A stretch of DNA of 7,960 nt from the NCBI GenBank assembly GCA_946534775.1, contig CAMNCZ010000033.1:1-7960 (forward strand). Direction: 5' to 3'. The translations under genes and the position numbers were made by a program. Below the pieces are notes generated by a model. It searched no databases. It was not told the DNA's origin and worked only from the letters and a program-made list of their open reading frames with translations. This document shows positions 1-6,340 of the stretch, one piece after another. The DNA is from an uncultured Eubacteriaceae bacterium. GTDB lineage: Bacteria > Bacillota > Clostridia > Lachnospirales > CAG-274. How positions within the stretch are numbered: the stretch's first letter is position 1; every line of letters starts with the position of its first letter.

Positions 1-8
1 TTAAATAA

Positions 9-2102
9 TTATTTTTCTGCCAACTCAGCTTTTCTGGTTGCAATAACCTTGTCCTGTACATCCTTGGGTGCTTCTTCATAGCGTGCAAATTCAAGTGTGT
101 ATCTGCCCCTGCCCTGGGTCATACTTCTAAGGTCTGTCGAATAGTTTGCCATTTCTGCCAAAGGTACTTCAACAATAATGTTCTGTTTGCCCTTATCGTC
201 TTTTTCCATACCGAGGATACGTCCGCGGCGCTTATTCATATCGCCCATTACATCGCCCGTGTATTCATCGGGAACAATAACGGTTACGGAAGCGATAGGC
301 TCCATAATACAGGGCTTTGAAGCAGGATCGTTAAAGCAGTCTTTAAATGCCATAACAGTAGCTGTCTTGAACGCCATTTCGGAAGAGTCAACGGGATGAT
401 AAGAACCGTCAACAAGCGTTGCCTTGATGCCTACAACAGGATAACCCGCAAGCGGACCTGCCTTTACACTTTCCTGCAAACCTTTTTCAACAGCAGGGAA
501 GTAGTTTTTGGGTACGGAACCGCCGAAAATCTTTTCTTCAAACACATAAGGCACCGTAAGATCGCCCGAAGGCTCGAAATCGATAGCTACATCGCCGTAC
601 TGGCCGTGACCGCCCGACTGTTTCTTATATTTGCTGCGGATGGAAACTTTGCCCCTGATCTTTTCTCTGTAAGGAATGATAGGTTCGGAAAGTTCCACAT
701 CGATTTTATATTTGGTTTTAAGCTTGTTTACGAATACATCGATATGTGTATCGCCAACGCCCGAAACAACGGACTGCTTTGTTTCCTTATCTACCGTAAA
801 GAGGATAGTCTTGTCCTCTTCCATAATCTTTGCGATAGCGCCCGCAAGCTTATCTTCATCACCCTTTGCCTTAGGCTTAACAGCCATTTTAAGCAGTGAC
901 TGAGGATAATCGATAGGCGGCAGCTGAACGGGTCTTGAAGCATCTGCAAGGGTATCGTTTGTGCTTGTGTTCTGTAATTTTGCAACAGCACCGATATCGC
1001 CCGCTTTAAGTTCTTCGACTTCGATTTGCTCTTTACCTCTTAAAACATAGATATGACCGATCTTTTCAGCGATATTTTTATTTACGTTTTTAACCATAGC
1101 ATCTCTTTTGAGAATACCCGATGTTACCTTGAATATGCTCAGACGGCCAACATAAGGATCGGCGATGGTCTTGAAAACAAATGCCGAGAAAGGCTCGGAC
1201 TCATCGCAGTTGATCTCAACGGGATCGCCTGTCTTGGGATTTATTGCCTCAACAGTAGGTCTTACCTCGTTTGTTGAAGGAAGGAACTTGATAACATTTT
1301 CAAGCATAATACGGATACCGAGGTTCATAGTAGCTGCGCCCATAATAACGGGTGTAACCGTACCGTCAACTATACCTACCCTGATACCGCCGAATATTTC
1401 ATCTTCCGTGAAAGGCTCTTCAGCAAAGAATTTTTCCATTAATTCATCGGATGTTTCCGCAACAGCCTCTTCAAGCATATTTCTTATAACTGCCGCTTCA
1501 TCTTCAAGACTTGCGGGCATATCGCAGGTAATAACTTCGCCGTTTTCAAACTTACGCGCTTTGCGTCTTACCGTATTAACAAAGCCCACAAACTTGCCGT
1601 CTTCTCTCCACGGTGCCTGAATAGGTGCGATCGATTTACCGAAAACCTGTTTTAAACTTTCAACTATATTGTCAAAGTTAGCGTTTTCGTCATCCATACC
1701 GTTAACAAATATCATTTTGGGCACACCGAGTTCATCCGCAAGTTCCCACGCCTTTTCGGTACCTACTTCAATACCCGACTTGCCGTTTACAATAATAAGT
1801 GCAAGGTCCGCTACAGCCAATGCCTGCCTTACTTCGCCCTCAAAATCGAAATAACCGGGGGTATCGATAAAGTTTATCTTTTCATCTGCAAACTCTACGG
1901 GGATAAGCGAAGCATTTATGGAAACCTTACGTTTGATCTCCTCTGCATCGTAATCGCTGACGGTATTGCCCTCTTCTACGCGGCCGCGCCTTTTAATGGC
2001 ACCGCTGATAAACAGCGCCGATTCCGCTATAGTGGTCTTACCGCAGCCACTGTGGCCCAAAATTGCGACATTTCTGATTTGCTTTGCTGAATAACTTTTC
2101 AT
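9..2102 (-). CDS. EF-G-2-type translation elongation factor G paralogue (EF-G-like GTPase)
   Basis: This is a full-length 697-residue translational GTPase with the five-domain layout of elongation factor G, expected to act on the ribosome in the cytoplasm. Seen: P-loop GHSGCGKT (16-23), G3 DTPGYFDF (80-87), G4 NGMD (134-137), G5 region GAAT (255-258), domain II at about 303-390, domain III about 403-478, domain IV with KKQSGGHGQYGDV (493-505), and domain V from about 598. The RRGRVEEG stretch (38-45) and Tyr84 in place of the usual G3 His match the EF-G-2 paralogue type (as I recall for Thermus thermophilus EF-G-2) rather than housekeeping FusA or TetM-type resistance proteins. The cellular role of this paralogue group is not well defined. 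Odd points are Gly135 where NKxD has Lys, and Ala256 where the G5 SA motif has Ser. The ATG has a strong SD, AGAGGTGA (2111-2118). It stands apart from the lipoprotein gene by 184 bases with its own likely promoter. The family call is firm; the exact function is inference. Confidence 0.95.
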   Translation of the reverse strand: MKSYSAKQIRNVAILGHSGCGKTTIAESALFISGAIKRRGRVEEGNTVSDYDAEEIKRKVSINASLIPVEFADEKINFIDTPGYFDFEGEVRQALAVADLALIIVNGKSGIEVGTEKAWELADELGVPKMIFVNGMDDENANFDNIVESLKQVFGKSIAPIQAPWREDGKFVGFVNTVRRKARKFENGEVITCDMPASLEDEAAVIRNMLEEAVAETSDELMEKFFAEEPFTEDEIFGGIRVGIVDGTVTPVIMGAATMNLGIRIMLENVIKFLPSTNEVRPTVEAINPKTGDPVEINCDESEPFSAFVFKTIADPYVGRLSIFKVTSGILKRDAMVKNVNKNIAEKIGHIYVLRGKEQIEVEELKAGDIGAVAKLQNTSTNDTLADASRPVQLPPIDYPQSLLKMAVKPKAKGDEDKLAGAIAKIMEEDKTILFTVDKETKQSVVSGVGDTHIDVFVNKLKTKYKIDVELSEPIIPYREKIRGKVSIRSKYKKQSGGHGQYGDVAIDFEPSGDLTVPYVFEEKIFGGSVPKNYFPAVEKGLQESVKAGPLAGYPVVGIKATLVDGSYHPVDSSEMAFKTATVMAFKDCFNDPASKPCIMEPIASVTVIVPDEYTGDVMGDMNKRRGRILGMEKDDKGKQNIIVEVPLAEMANYSTDLRSMTQGRGRYTLEFARYEEAPKDVQDKVIATRKAELAEK

Positions 2103-2172
2103 AAATTACATCACCTCTTGTTAAATTTTAAAAACATAATGAAAAATATTCACTAAAAATATTCGCATTGCA

Positions 2173-2201
2173 AGGCTTATATAAAATTATAAACCAAGCC
2201 T
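2173..2201. repeat. Small inverted repeat at the predicted EF-G paralogue start site
   Basis: AGGCTT (2173-2178) and AAGCCT (2196-2201) form a perfect 6-bp inverted repeat around a 17-base AT-rich centre that contains the minus-strand TATAAT (2186-2191). It is one of the few G+C-containing patches in this spacer. Its placement over the predicted start region would suit a dimeric repressor site or a leader hairpin. A chance origin is quite possible at this arm length. Confidence 0.25.
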
Positions 2202-2202
2202 A

Positions 2203-2231
2203 TAAATATAAGTATTCTGCGTTGCTGTCAA
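2203..2231 (-). promoter_or_regulatory. Candidate sigma-A-type promoter for the EF-G paralogue
   Basis: On the minus strand a perfect TTGACA (plus-strand 2226-2231) is followed 17 nt later by TATTTA (2203-2208), a weak -10. A better TATAAT lies at 2186-2191, but at 34 nt it is too far from this -35 and has no good -35 of its own. Initiation near 2196 would leave an untranslated leader of about 90 nt. It sits in the only long AT-rich spacer before the gene, which fits an independent promoter. Which -10 is used cannot be decided by eye. Confidence 0.4.
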
Positions 2232-2286
2232 AATTCCTTTAAAAATAATTAATTTTTTTTATTTTTTATGCATAATTTACAAAAAA

Positions 2287-3285
2287 TTAATAAAATATAT
2301 TTCTTTCGATAACGGTACGCGCCATTTCGGCATACTTATCTTCGCTTATTTCCTCGCTGTCACCACTTGAATAAACAAAGGCAAATCTCTTATCCCCCGT
2401 CACAAGATATGTTGTGTTCTGTCCCGCATCGCACGCCATTTGACTGTAATTTATTTTTGCATCGGGAGATATTTTATCGGCATATTCCGCAAGTATTTCA
2501 AGAAAAGCGGTATCGCCGTATATATCCGAAGGCTTTGACGACGGGTCGTTATATATTTTTTCAAGTTCACTCATAAGGTCGTCGTAAGGCTCGTTTAAAT
2601 AATCTTCGCTTGAAAAATCAAAACCGTATACATTGCCGTTCATATCCGCAAAAAAGCCCCTGTCTTCTCTCATCCAAGCGCCGTTTGTGTAATGCTTTAC
2701 CAAAACTATATTTGTTTTCCCCATTTTGGGCGTGATATCCTTCTCCTCGGATATATTATTTTCGTTTATTATATCATCTTTTGCGTAATATCTTAGTTGA
2801 CCCGAAAGATTATCGGGGCCAAATATAGATTCCGTTCCCTCGCTGTAATCGTGCACATCCGCATAACAAGCGATATTTTCTCCGTTTTTCACAAGCACCA
2901 CCGGAACTTTAACCCCTTCTTCCGACAGATACGCCAATGATATCGTATATTCGTCATTTGTTTTTTTGTTTTTGGCGGTCAGCTTCATATTATCCTCACC
3001 GTCGATTATAACGCTGTTTTCATCAATATCGATCTTATGATTTTTTTCAGCCTGTTCAAGATAATACACTATCTTCTTTTTGCACTCTTCATCGGTTATC
3101 TCACCCGAATAACGTACCGACTTTCTTTTGTCGGCATCGGTCTTTACCATTTCACCGTAAAAATCGTAATTTGAAAGTGCAGAAATATTCATACCCACTT
3201 TATCCCCTTCCGTATCGGGCTTTTGCATACAAGCCGCCGCTGCCGTCAATCCCGCCGCAACTGCAAGCGCCAATATTATTTTCAT
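2287..3285 (-). CDS. Predicted lipoprotein of unknown function
   Basis: I do not recognise this 332-residue protein. The ATG at 3285 is chosen because it begins an export signal (MKIILALAV..., about residues 1-18), which ends in a lipobox-like AAAC with Cys19, and because a GAAGGGG ribosome binding site lies 5 nt upstream. An open frame reaches 3441, but that extension runs into the transpeptidase gene and would bury the signal. Cys19 would be lipidated and the protein held on the outer face of the membrane; Ala at -3 is a less usual lipobox residue. The mature part is rich in Asp, Glu, Lys and Tyr and has no further membrane segment. It shows a beta-rich look, with GFFADMNGNVYGFDF (210-224) followed by a probably helical stretch (about 234-272). 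Other cysteines are at 68, 140 and 285. No enzyme motif is visible. It lies 94 nt after the transpeptidase gene, behind a terminator. Real gene: very likely; lipoprotein: likely; role: unknown. Confidence 0.85.
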   Translation of the reverse strand: MKIILALAVAAGLTAAAACMQKPDTEGDKVGMNISALSNYDFYGEMVKTDADKRKSVRYSGEITDEECKKKIVYYLEQAEKNHKIDIDENSVIIDGEDNMKLTAKNKKTNDEYTISLAYLSEEGVKVPVVLVKNGENIACYADVHDYSEGTESIFGPDNLSGQLRYYAKDDIINENNISEEKDITPKMGKTNIVLVKHYTNGAWMREDRGFFADMNGNVYGFDFSSEDYLNEPYDDLMSELEKIYNDPSSKPSDIYGDTAFLEILAEYADKISPDAKINYSQMACDAGQNTTYLVTGDKRFAFVYSSGDSEEISEDKYAEMARTVIERNIFY

Positions 3286-3290
3286 ACCTT

Positions 3291-3297
3291 CCCCTTC
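3291..3297 (-). promoter_or_regulatory. Ribosome binding site fixing the lipoprotein start
   Basis: GAAGGGG on the minus strand ends 5 nt before the ATG at 3285. It supports this start over the longer open frame beginning at 3441. Confidence 0.7.
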
Positions 3298-3323
3298 TTT
3301 CTTTGTTTTTATTGTATATTTAT

Positions 3324-3352
3324 AAAAAAGCCGCACGGAACCACCGCACGGC
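3324..3352 (-). terminator. Intrinsic terminator after the L,D-transpeptidase gene
   Basis: On the minus strand, GCCGTGCGG pairs with CCGTGCGGC over nine base pairs (3330-3352), including two adjacent G-U wobbles, around a five-base loop, and runs straight into six T residues (3324-3329). The wobble pairs become C-A mismatches on the plus strand, so the signal works only in the direction of the genes. It begins 27 nt beyond the transpeptidase stop codon and ends 38 nt before the lipoprotein start, so it should separate the two transcription units at least in part. Confidence 0.88.
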
Positions 3353-3375
3353 ATATATCTCGGTTTTATGCCGAG
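3349..3375 (-). promoter_or_regulatory. Competing hairpins upstream of the terminator (possible attenuator)
   Basis: Directly upstream of the terminator, the minus strand can form CTCGG/CCGAG (arms 3371-3375 and 3359-3363, seven-base loop). Alternatively it can form the seven-base pairing CGGCATA (3367-3373) with TATGCCG (3349-3355). The second pairing uses part of the first hairpin's 5' arm and the first four bases of the terminator's 5' arm, so the structures exclude one another in the order expected of an antiterminator switch. No known riboswitch or T-box core was recognised. The pairings are seen in the sequence; a regulatory role is inference. Confidence 0.3.
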
Positions 3376-3379
3376 TCTT

Positions 3380-4210
3380 TTATTCAAGCACAACAAGTCT
3401 TGCAAGGTTTTCGTTGTAATTGCCAAGGCTGTCGGTCGCAAAATATTTGATTATATATTCACCCGGAGTATTTACATCAACGCAGCAGCTTATATCATAG
3501 TGTATAACATTATTTGCTATGTCATAAGCGGTAACACCGTCATGCAGTATCTCTGCAAGGTTGTTGTAAGCGTATTGGTCACCCTTTTTCACAAACTTCT
3601 TAGGCTCTTTTATAATAATTTTCACCTGCTCCTTCTGCCACGGGTTGTTCGGATTTGGGTCTGTAGGGTCCCAATTTGGATAGGTGGAATTAGACGTAAG
3701 CCTGATGGGAACAGGTCTCGGAAGTGGGTCTGTAGGCGAGTCCAGCACTTCCACCGTTGTGCCGATCGGGCAGTTGTCATATATCCACTTTGCATCCGCA
3801 ACGCTAAGTCTTACGCAGCCGAGAGATTCCTTGCTGCCAAGAGAGTTGAAAGTTTTTGTTATAAGAGTACTTTCATCGGGTCTTCTGTAGCAGCAGCTGT
3901 GGAAAAGGCATCCTCCCGCAAACCTTGTCGAATATTGACCCCATACACCTCCCAAAAGTTGTTTCCAGCGGTATTTTTCGGGTGTACGGAATATTCCCAG
4001 CGGTGTGTTGCCGCCCGCGCCGGGCGCACATATCATCGCTTTATAAGGCACGGTGTAATTGCCGTTGTCGTCTTTTGTGTAGATAGTTGTTACCTGAGTT
4101 TGTCTGTTTACTTTGATGTAGTACGGATAATCCTGTGCCTGCACCGCAATGCTTGATACAAGCACGATAATTGCCGCAACTGCTGCTGTTATTTTTTTCA
4201 CTGCGTTCAT
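3380..4210 (-). CDS. Secreted YkuD-type L,D-transpeptidase with C-terminal Ig-like domain
   Basis: This 276-residue protein is a predicted cell-wall enzyme. YkuD-family members form 3-3 peptidoglycan cross-links or attach proteins to meso-diaminopimelate using an active-site Cys. Seen: a signal peptide (1-25, cut likely at AVQA|QD), the YkuD domain (about 28-157) with TPLGIF (70-74 region), the FHS histidine His104, and SLGCVRL with Ser129 and nucleophile Cys132. A Pro/Asp/Asn-rich linker (about 158-194) suits wall crossing. The C-terminal domain (about 195-276), ending in NTPGEY and ATDSLGN, resembles DUF5011-type Ig-like domains. The usual SHGC is SLGC here. Eight cysteines are present, including pairs at 106-107 and 242-243, which is many for an exported Bacillota protein. 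The ATG at 4210 starts the signal peptide; upstream ATGs overlap the previous gene and lack an SD. It sits 22 nt behind the SLH gene, so co-transcription is likely. Family: firm; substrate: unknown. Confidence 0.92.
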   Translation of the reverse strand: MNAVKKITAAVAAIIVLVSSIAVQAQDYPYYIKVNRQTQVTTIYTKDDNGNYTVPYKAMICAPGAGGNTPLGIFRTPEKYRWKQLLGGVWGQYSTRFAGGCLFHSCCYRRPDESTLITKTFNSLGSKESLGCVRLSVADAKWIYDNCPIGTTVEVLDSPTDPLPRPVPIRLTSNSTYPNWDPTDPNPNNPWQKEQVKIIIKEPKKFVKKGDQYAYNNLAEILHDGVTAYDIANNVIHYDISCCVDVNTPGEYIIKYFATDSLGNYNENLARLVVLE

Positions 4211-4223
4211 AAAAATCTTATTT

Positions 4224-4228
4224 CTCCT
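4224..4228 (-). promoter_or_regulatory. Ribosome binding site of the transpeptidase gene
   Basis: AGGAG lies in the 22-nt gap after the SLH gene stop codon and 13 nt before the ATG at 4210. The spacing is longer than ideal, but no in-frame start lies closer. The position right after the previous stop suggests translation linked to that of the upstream gene. Confidence 0.6.
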
Positions 4229-4232
4229 GTTT

Positions 4233-6260
4233 TTACAGGGCATTATTGGCTTCAAGACATTTATAGATGTATTCCGCCGCCTCGCCCCTTGTTATTTTTT
4301 TTGTACCGTTAAATTCGCCGCCCTTTTCGGGGACAAATCCCATTGCCGAAGCTATGGTGACAAAACCCGCATTTTCCTCGCTTACATCGGTAAATGCACA
4401 TTTGAAAATATCTTTTTTGGCAAGTTCGGTATAGTTGCTTTCATTTACAAATATTTTTGCTATATCGTATTTTGTAAGCACATTTTTGCTCTCTGCTTCG
4501 CTGTAGATAGCGGAACCGCCATAATAGAGCTTGTTTGCAATGTAGTCCGTATAAATGATATTTGTATTTATAAATGAGTAAAAGTCCTCTACAGTAATAT
4601 ATTCATTTGGCTTAAACTCGCTGTAAGGCAGTTTGTAACCGTATTCGGCAAGCGTCTCTATCGTCTGCTTGTAGGGGCTGCCTTCAAGGTCGGTATAATT
4701 GCCGCCTTCATTTTCGATCTGCGGCGTACCGTCATAAGGATTTATCTTTTCGCCCGTTAAAGCATCATAATAGCTTTCGTTTCTCCAAACACGGTAATAG
4801 CGCGAATTTCCTCCGTAGTAGCCGTAAGAAAGCACTGCCGCATTTTCGGTTATAACATATTTAAGTCCAAAACCTTCGGCCTTGCTTTTTTCAAATATGC
4901 TTTTTTCGGCTACCGCATTTTTAGCCGAAGGAAAATCAAGCTTATCCCAAGTTTTCCTGTAATCACTGAAAGTGAGGTCATCATTAAACGATACTGTCAC
5001 ATTCTGGCCGTTCACCTTTATACCGTCGTGTATACGTTCATAAACCACATATCCGTGTTCGCCATCGGTATTTTTCTTAAAATCCTTGCCGTTATAAATA
5101 TCTGCTGCAATATTGCCAACAAGTTCGTCCGATAAAGATCCTATTTTTTTTGCATCGAATTTTACATCTTTATCCTTTATATTGTTGTATTTGTAGTTGC
5201 CAAAATGCAGAATATCACCCGTCTGAGCATCAAGCTCGGCGTTTGCGTAATTCTTTGACTCCTTATCTTTATAGCTTAACGATATTTTCGGTTCATTGTT
5301 GTATGTGGTTATTGATGAATTTTCAAGTGAATAACCCTTTATCTGCGGAAAGTATTTTTTTATATTTTGGTCTGCCGTTTCTTTGGTTATTAAATTTTCA
5401 AATTCTTTAACAGCCTTTTTTTCAAATTCGGTAACACGTTTTGCCGATGTGGATGCACCCGCGCCGTTATCGCTATCCATAGCCGCTTCTTCGGTAGCAA
5501 CCTCATAGTCGTCCATACTTTGCGGCGTTACTTCCTCACCCGTTGAAGCGTTTATATTTTTTGGCGTTATAATATAAACAGGCTTTGTATATTTATCTCC
5601 GTTTTCGTCATAAAAAATATTATAGAATATTCCGATATTTTCGCTTTCTTTATAATTTGCGTATATCTCATCATCGGTAAGCAGTTTTACGCTTTCGGGC
5701 TTTGCATAGGAATAATTCAGTATTTTGTCACACAAACCGCTGAAATTGTTTACACCGCCGTCGGCACGTCTTATCCCTATACTTACACCTGCATCGACCG
5801 GCAGCCCGTTTTGTGTGTATCTGTAATACATATTTACGGAATACGAGTTTATATTAAGGCTTGTCCTCTCAAAACTTGCCGCCTTATCGCCGTAAACGGC
5901 CTTTAAAACACTTTCGGCCTTCTCGATCGCCTGCTGCTTGGTTATCTTTTTTGAGTTTTCTTCTTCGTCAAGGGATGAATAGCTGTAAAAACTTCTTATA
6001 CAACCGTGATCATCGATAGATGCACTGTAATTTCTGTTATTGTCGTCACTGAGCCACGATATCTCGACGTTTTCGTCATATTGATTTATATTGACATTCG
6101 GCAGATCCTCTGGCAGGTCAAAGCACACTCTCACCCTGTCTATATAAGTCTCGTAAGTGCTTGTATCTATACCGTTCTGAGCCATGGTCGGCATAGCCGC
6201 CGTCATAATTGCTGCCGTTAACACCGATACAATAAATCTTTTTGCTGTATTTCTTTTCAT
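4233..6260 (-). CDS. Secreted YcdB/YcdC-repeat (PepSY-like) protein with C-terminal SLH domains
   Basis: This 675-residue exported protein has a Sec signal peptide (1-27, cut likely at PTMA|QNG). Two YcdB/YcdC-like units follow. The first (about 105-180) contains RYTQNGLPVDAGVSI. The second (about 285-440) contains ERIHDGIKVNGQNVTVSF; both fit the family pattern of an aromatic/Arg strand, NGI and a small beta element. PepSY-like turns DAQTGDI (344-350) and DALTGEK (499-505) recur. A low-complexity Glu/Asp/Ala/Ser linker (about 252-275) separates the two. The C-terminus (about 521-675) has SLH repeats: YTDLEGS (522-528), a degenerate middle one, and FTDVSEEN (623-630) with ITRGEAAEY (656-664). 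SLH triplets typically bind pyruvylated secondary wall polymers, so wall attachment is likely. The YcdB part has no settled function; a protease-inhibitor-like or structural role is only possible. The ATG has AAAGGAG (6270-6276) nine nt upstream. It is the first gene of a probable bicistron with the L,D-transpeptidase. Confidence 0.88.
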   Translation of the reverse strand: MKRNTAKRFIVSVLTAAIMTAAMPTMAQNGIDTSTYETYIDRVRVCFDLPEDLPNVNINQYDENVEISWLSDDNNRNYSASIDDHGCIRSFYSYSSLDEEENSKKITKQQAIEKAESVLKAVYGDKAASFERTSLNINSYSVNMYYRYTQNGLPVDAGVSIGIRRADGGVNNFSGLCDKILNYSYAKPESVKLLTDDEIYANYKESENIGIFYNIFYDENGDKYTKPVYIITPKNINASTGEEVTPQSMDDYEVATEEAAMDSDNGAGASTSAKRVTEFEKKAVKEFENLITKETADQNIKKYFPQIKGYSLENSSITTYNNEPKISLSYKDKESKNYANAELDAQTGDILHFGNYKYNNIKDKDVKFDAKKIGSLSDELVGNIAADIYNGKDFKKNTDGEHGYVVYERIHDGIKVNGQNVTVSFNDDLTFSDYRKTWDKLDFPSAKNAVAEKSIFEKSKAEGFGLKYVITENAAVLSYGYYGGNSRYYRVWRNESYYDALTGEKINPYDGTPQIENEGGNYTDLEGSPYKQTIETLAEYGYKLPYSEFKPNEYITVEDFYSFINTNIIYTDYIANKLYYGGSAIYSEAESKNVLTKYDIAKIFVNESNYTELAKKDIFKCAFTDVSEENAGFVTIASAMGFVPEKGGEFNGTKKITRGEAAEYIYKCLEANNAL

Positions 6261-6293
6261 TAAAATGCACTCCTTTAATTTATAAAAATAACA

Positions 6294-6309
6294 TCTTTAT
6301 AAATAAAGA
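6294..6309. repeat. Perfect AT-rich palindrome upstream of the SLH gene
   Basis: TCTTTATAAATAAAGA is made of two perfect seven-base inverted arms (6294-6300 and 6303-6309) around AA. It lies in the 80-base spacer between the priA stop and the SLH gene, 34 nt before its ATG. It could be an operator for that gene. As an RNA hairpin it would have one G-C pair per stem and only a broken T run after it, so it is a poor terminator. No convincing -35/-10 pair was found around it. Confidence 0.35.
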
Positions 6310-6340
6310 CATTTTTTTTAATTATTCGTCACATTTATTT

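Noticed and set aside
9..2102. TetM-type ribosomal protection (tetracycline resistance) protein
   Set aside because: The RRGRVEEG segment, GHSGCGKT P-loop and DTPGYFDF fit the EF-G-2 paralogue type better than tetracycline resistance proteins.
2232..2290. Terminator after the lipoprotein gene
   Set aside because: The region holds long A/T runs and a TTATGCATAA palindrome (2266-2275) but no G+C-containing stem followed by T residues.
3330..3352. Direct repeat CCGCACGG twice within 22 bases
   Set aside because: It is explained by the terminator stem, whose arms look like direct repeats because of the G-U pairs.
3286..3441. N-terminal extension of the lipoprotein frame up to 3441
   Set aside because: It overlaps the transpeptidase 3' end and the terminator, has no supporting ribosome binding site and would place the signal peptide inside the protein.
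3368..4156. Plus-strand open frame of 262 codons antisense to the transpeptidase
   Set aside because: The transpeptidase on the other strand has clear motifs, a signal peptide and an SD. The plus-strand translation is Cys/Arg-rich with no recognisable domain.
4211..4255. Longer transpeptidase start at 4255 overlapping the SLH gene
   Set aside because: No SD precedes it, the extension is charged and polar, and the signal peptide begins naturally at the 4210 ATG.
6290..6310. Palindrome at 6294-6309 as an intrinsic terminator of priA
   Set aside because: The stem is almost all A-T and is not followed by an uninterrupted T run.
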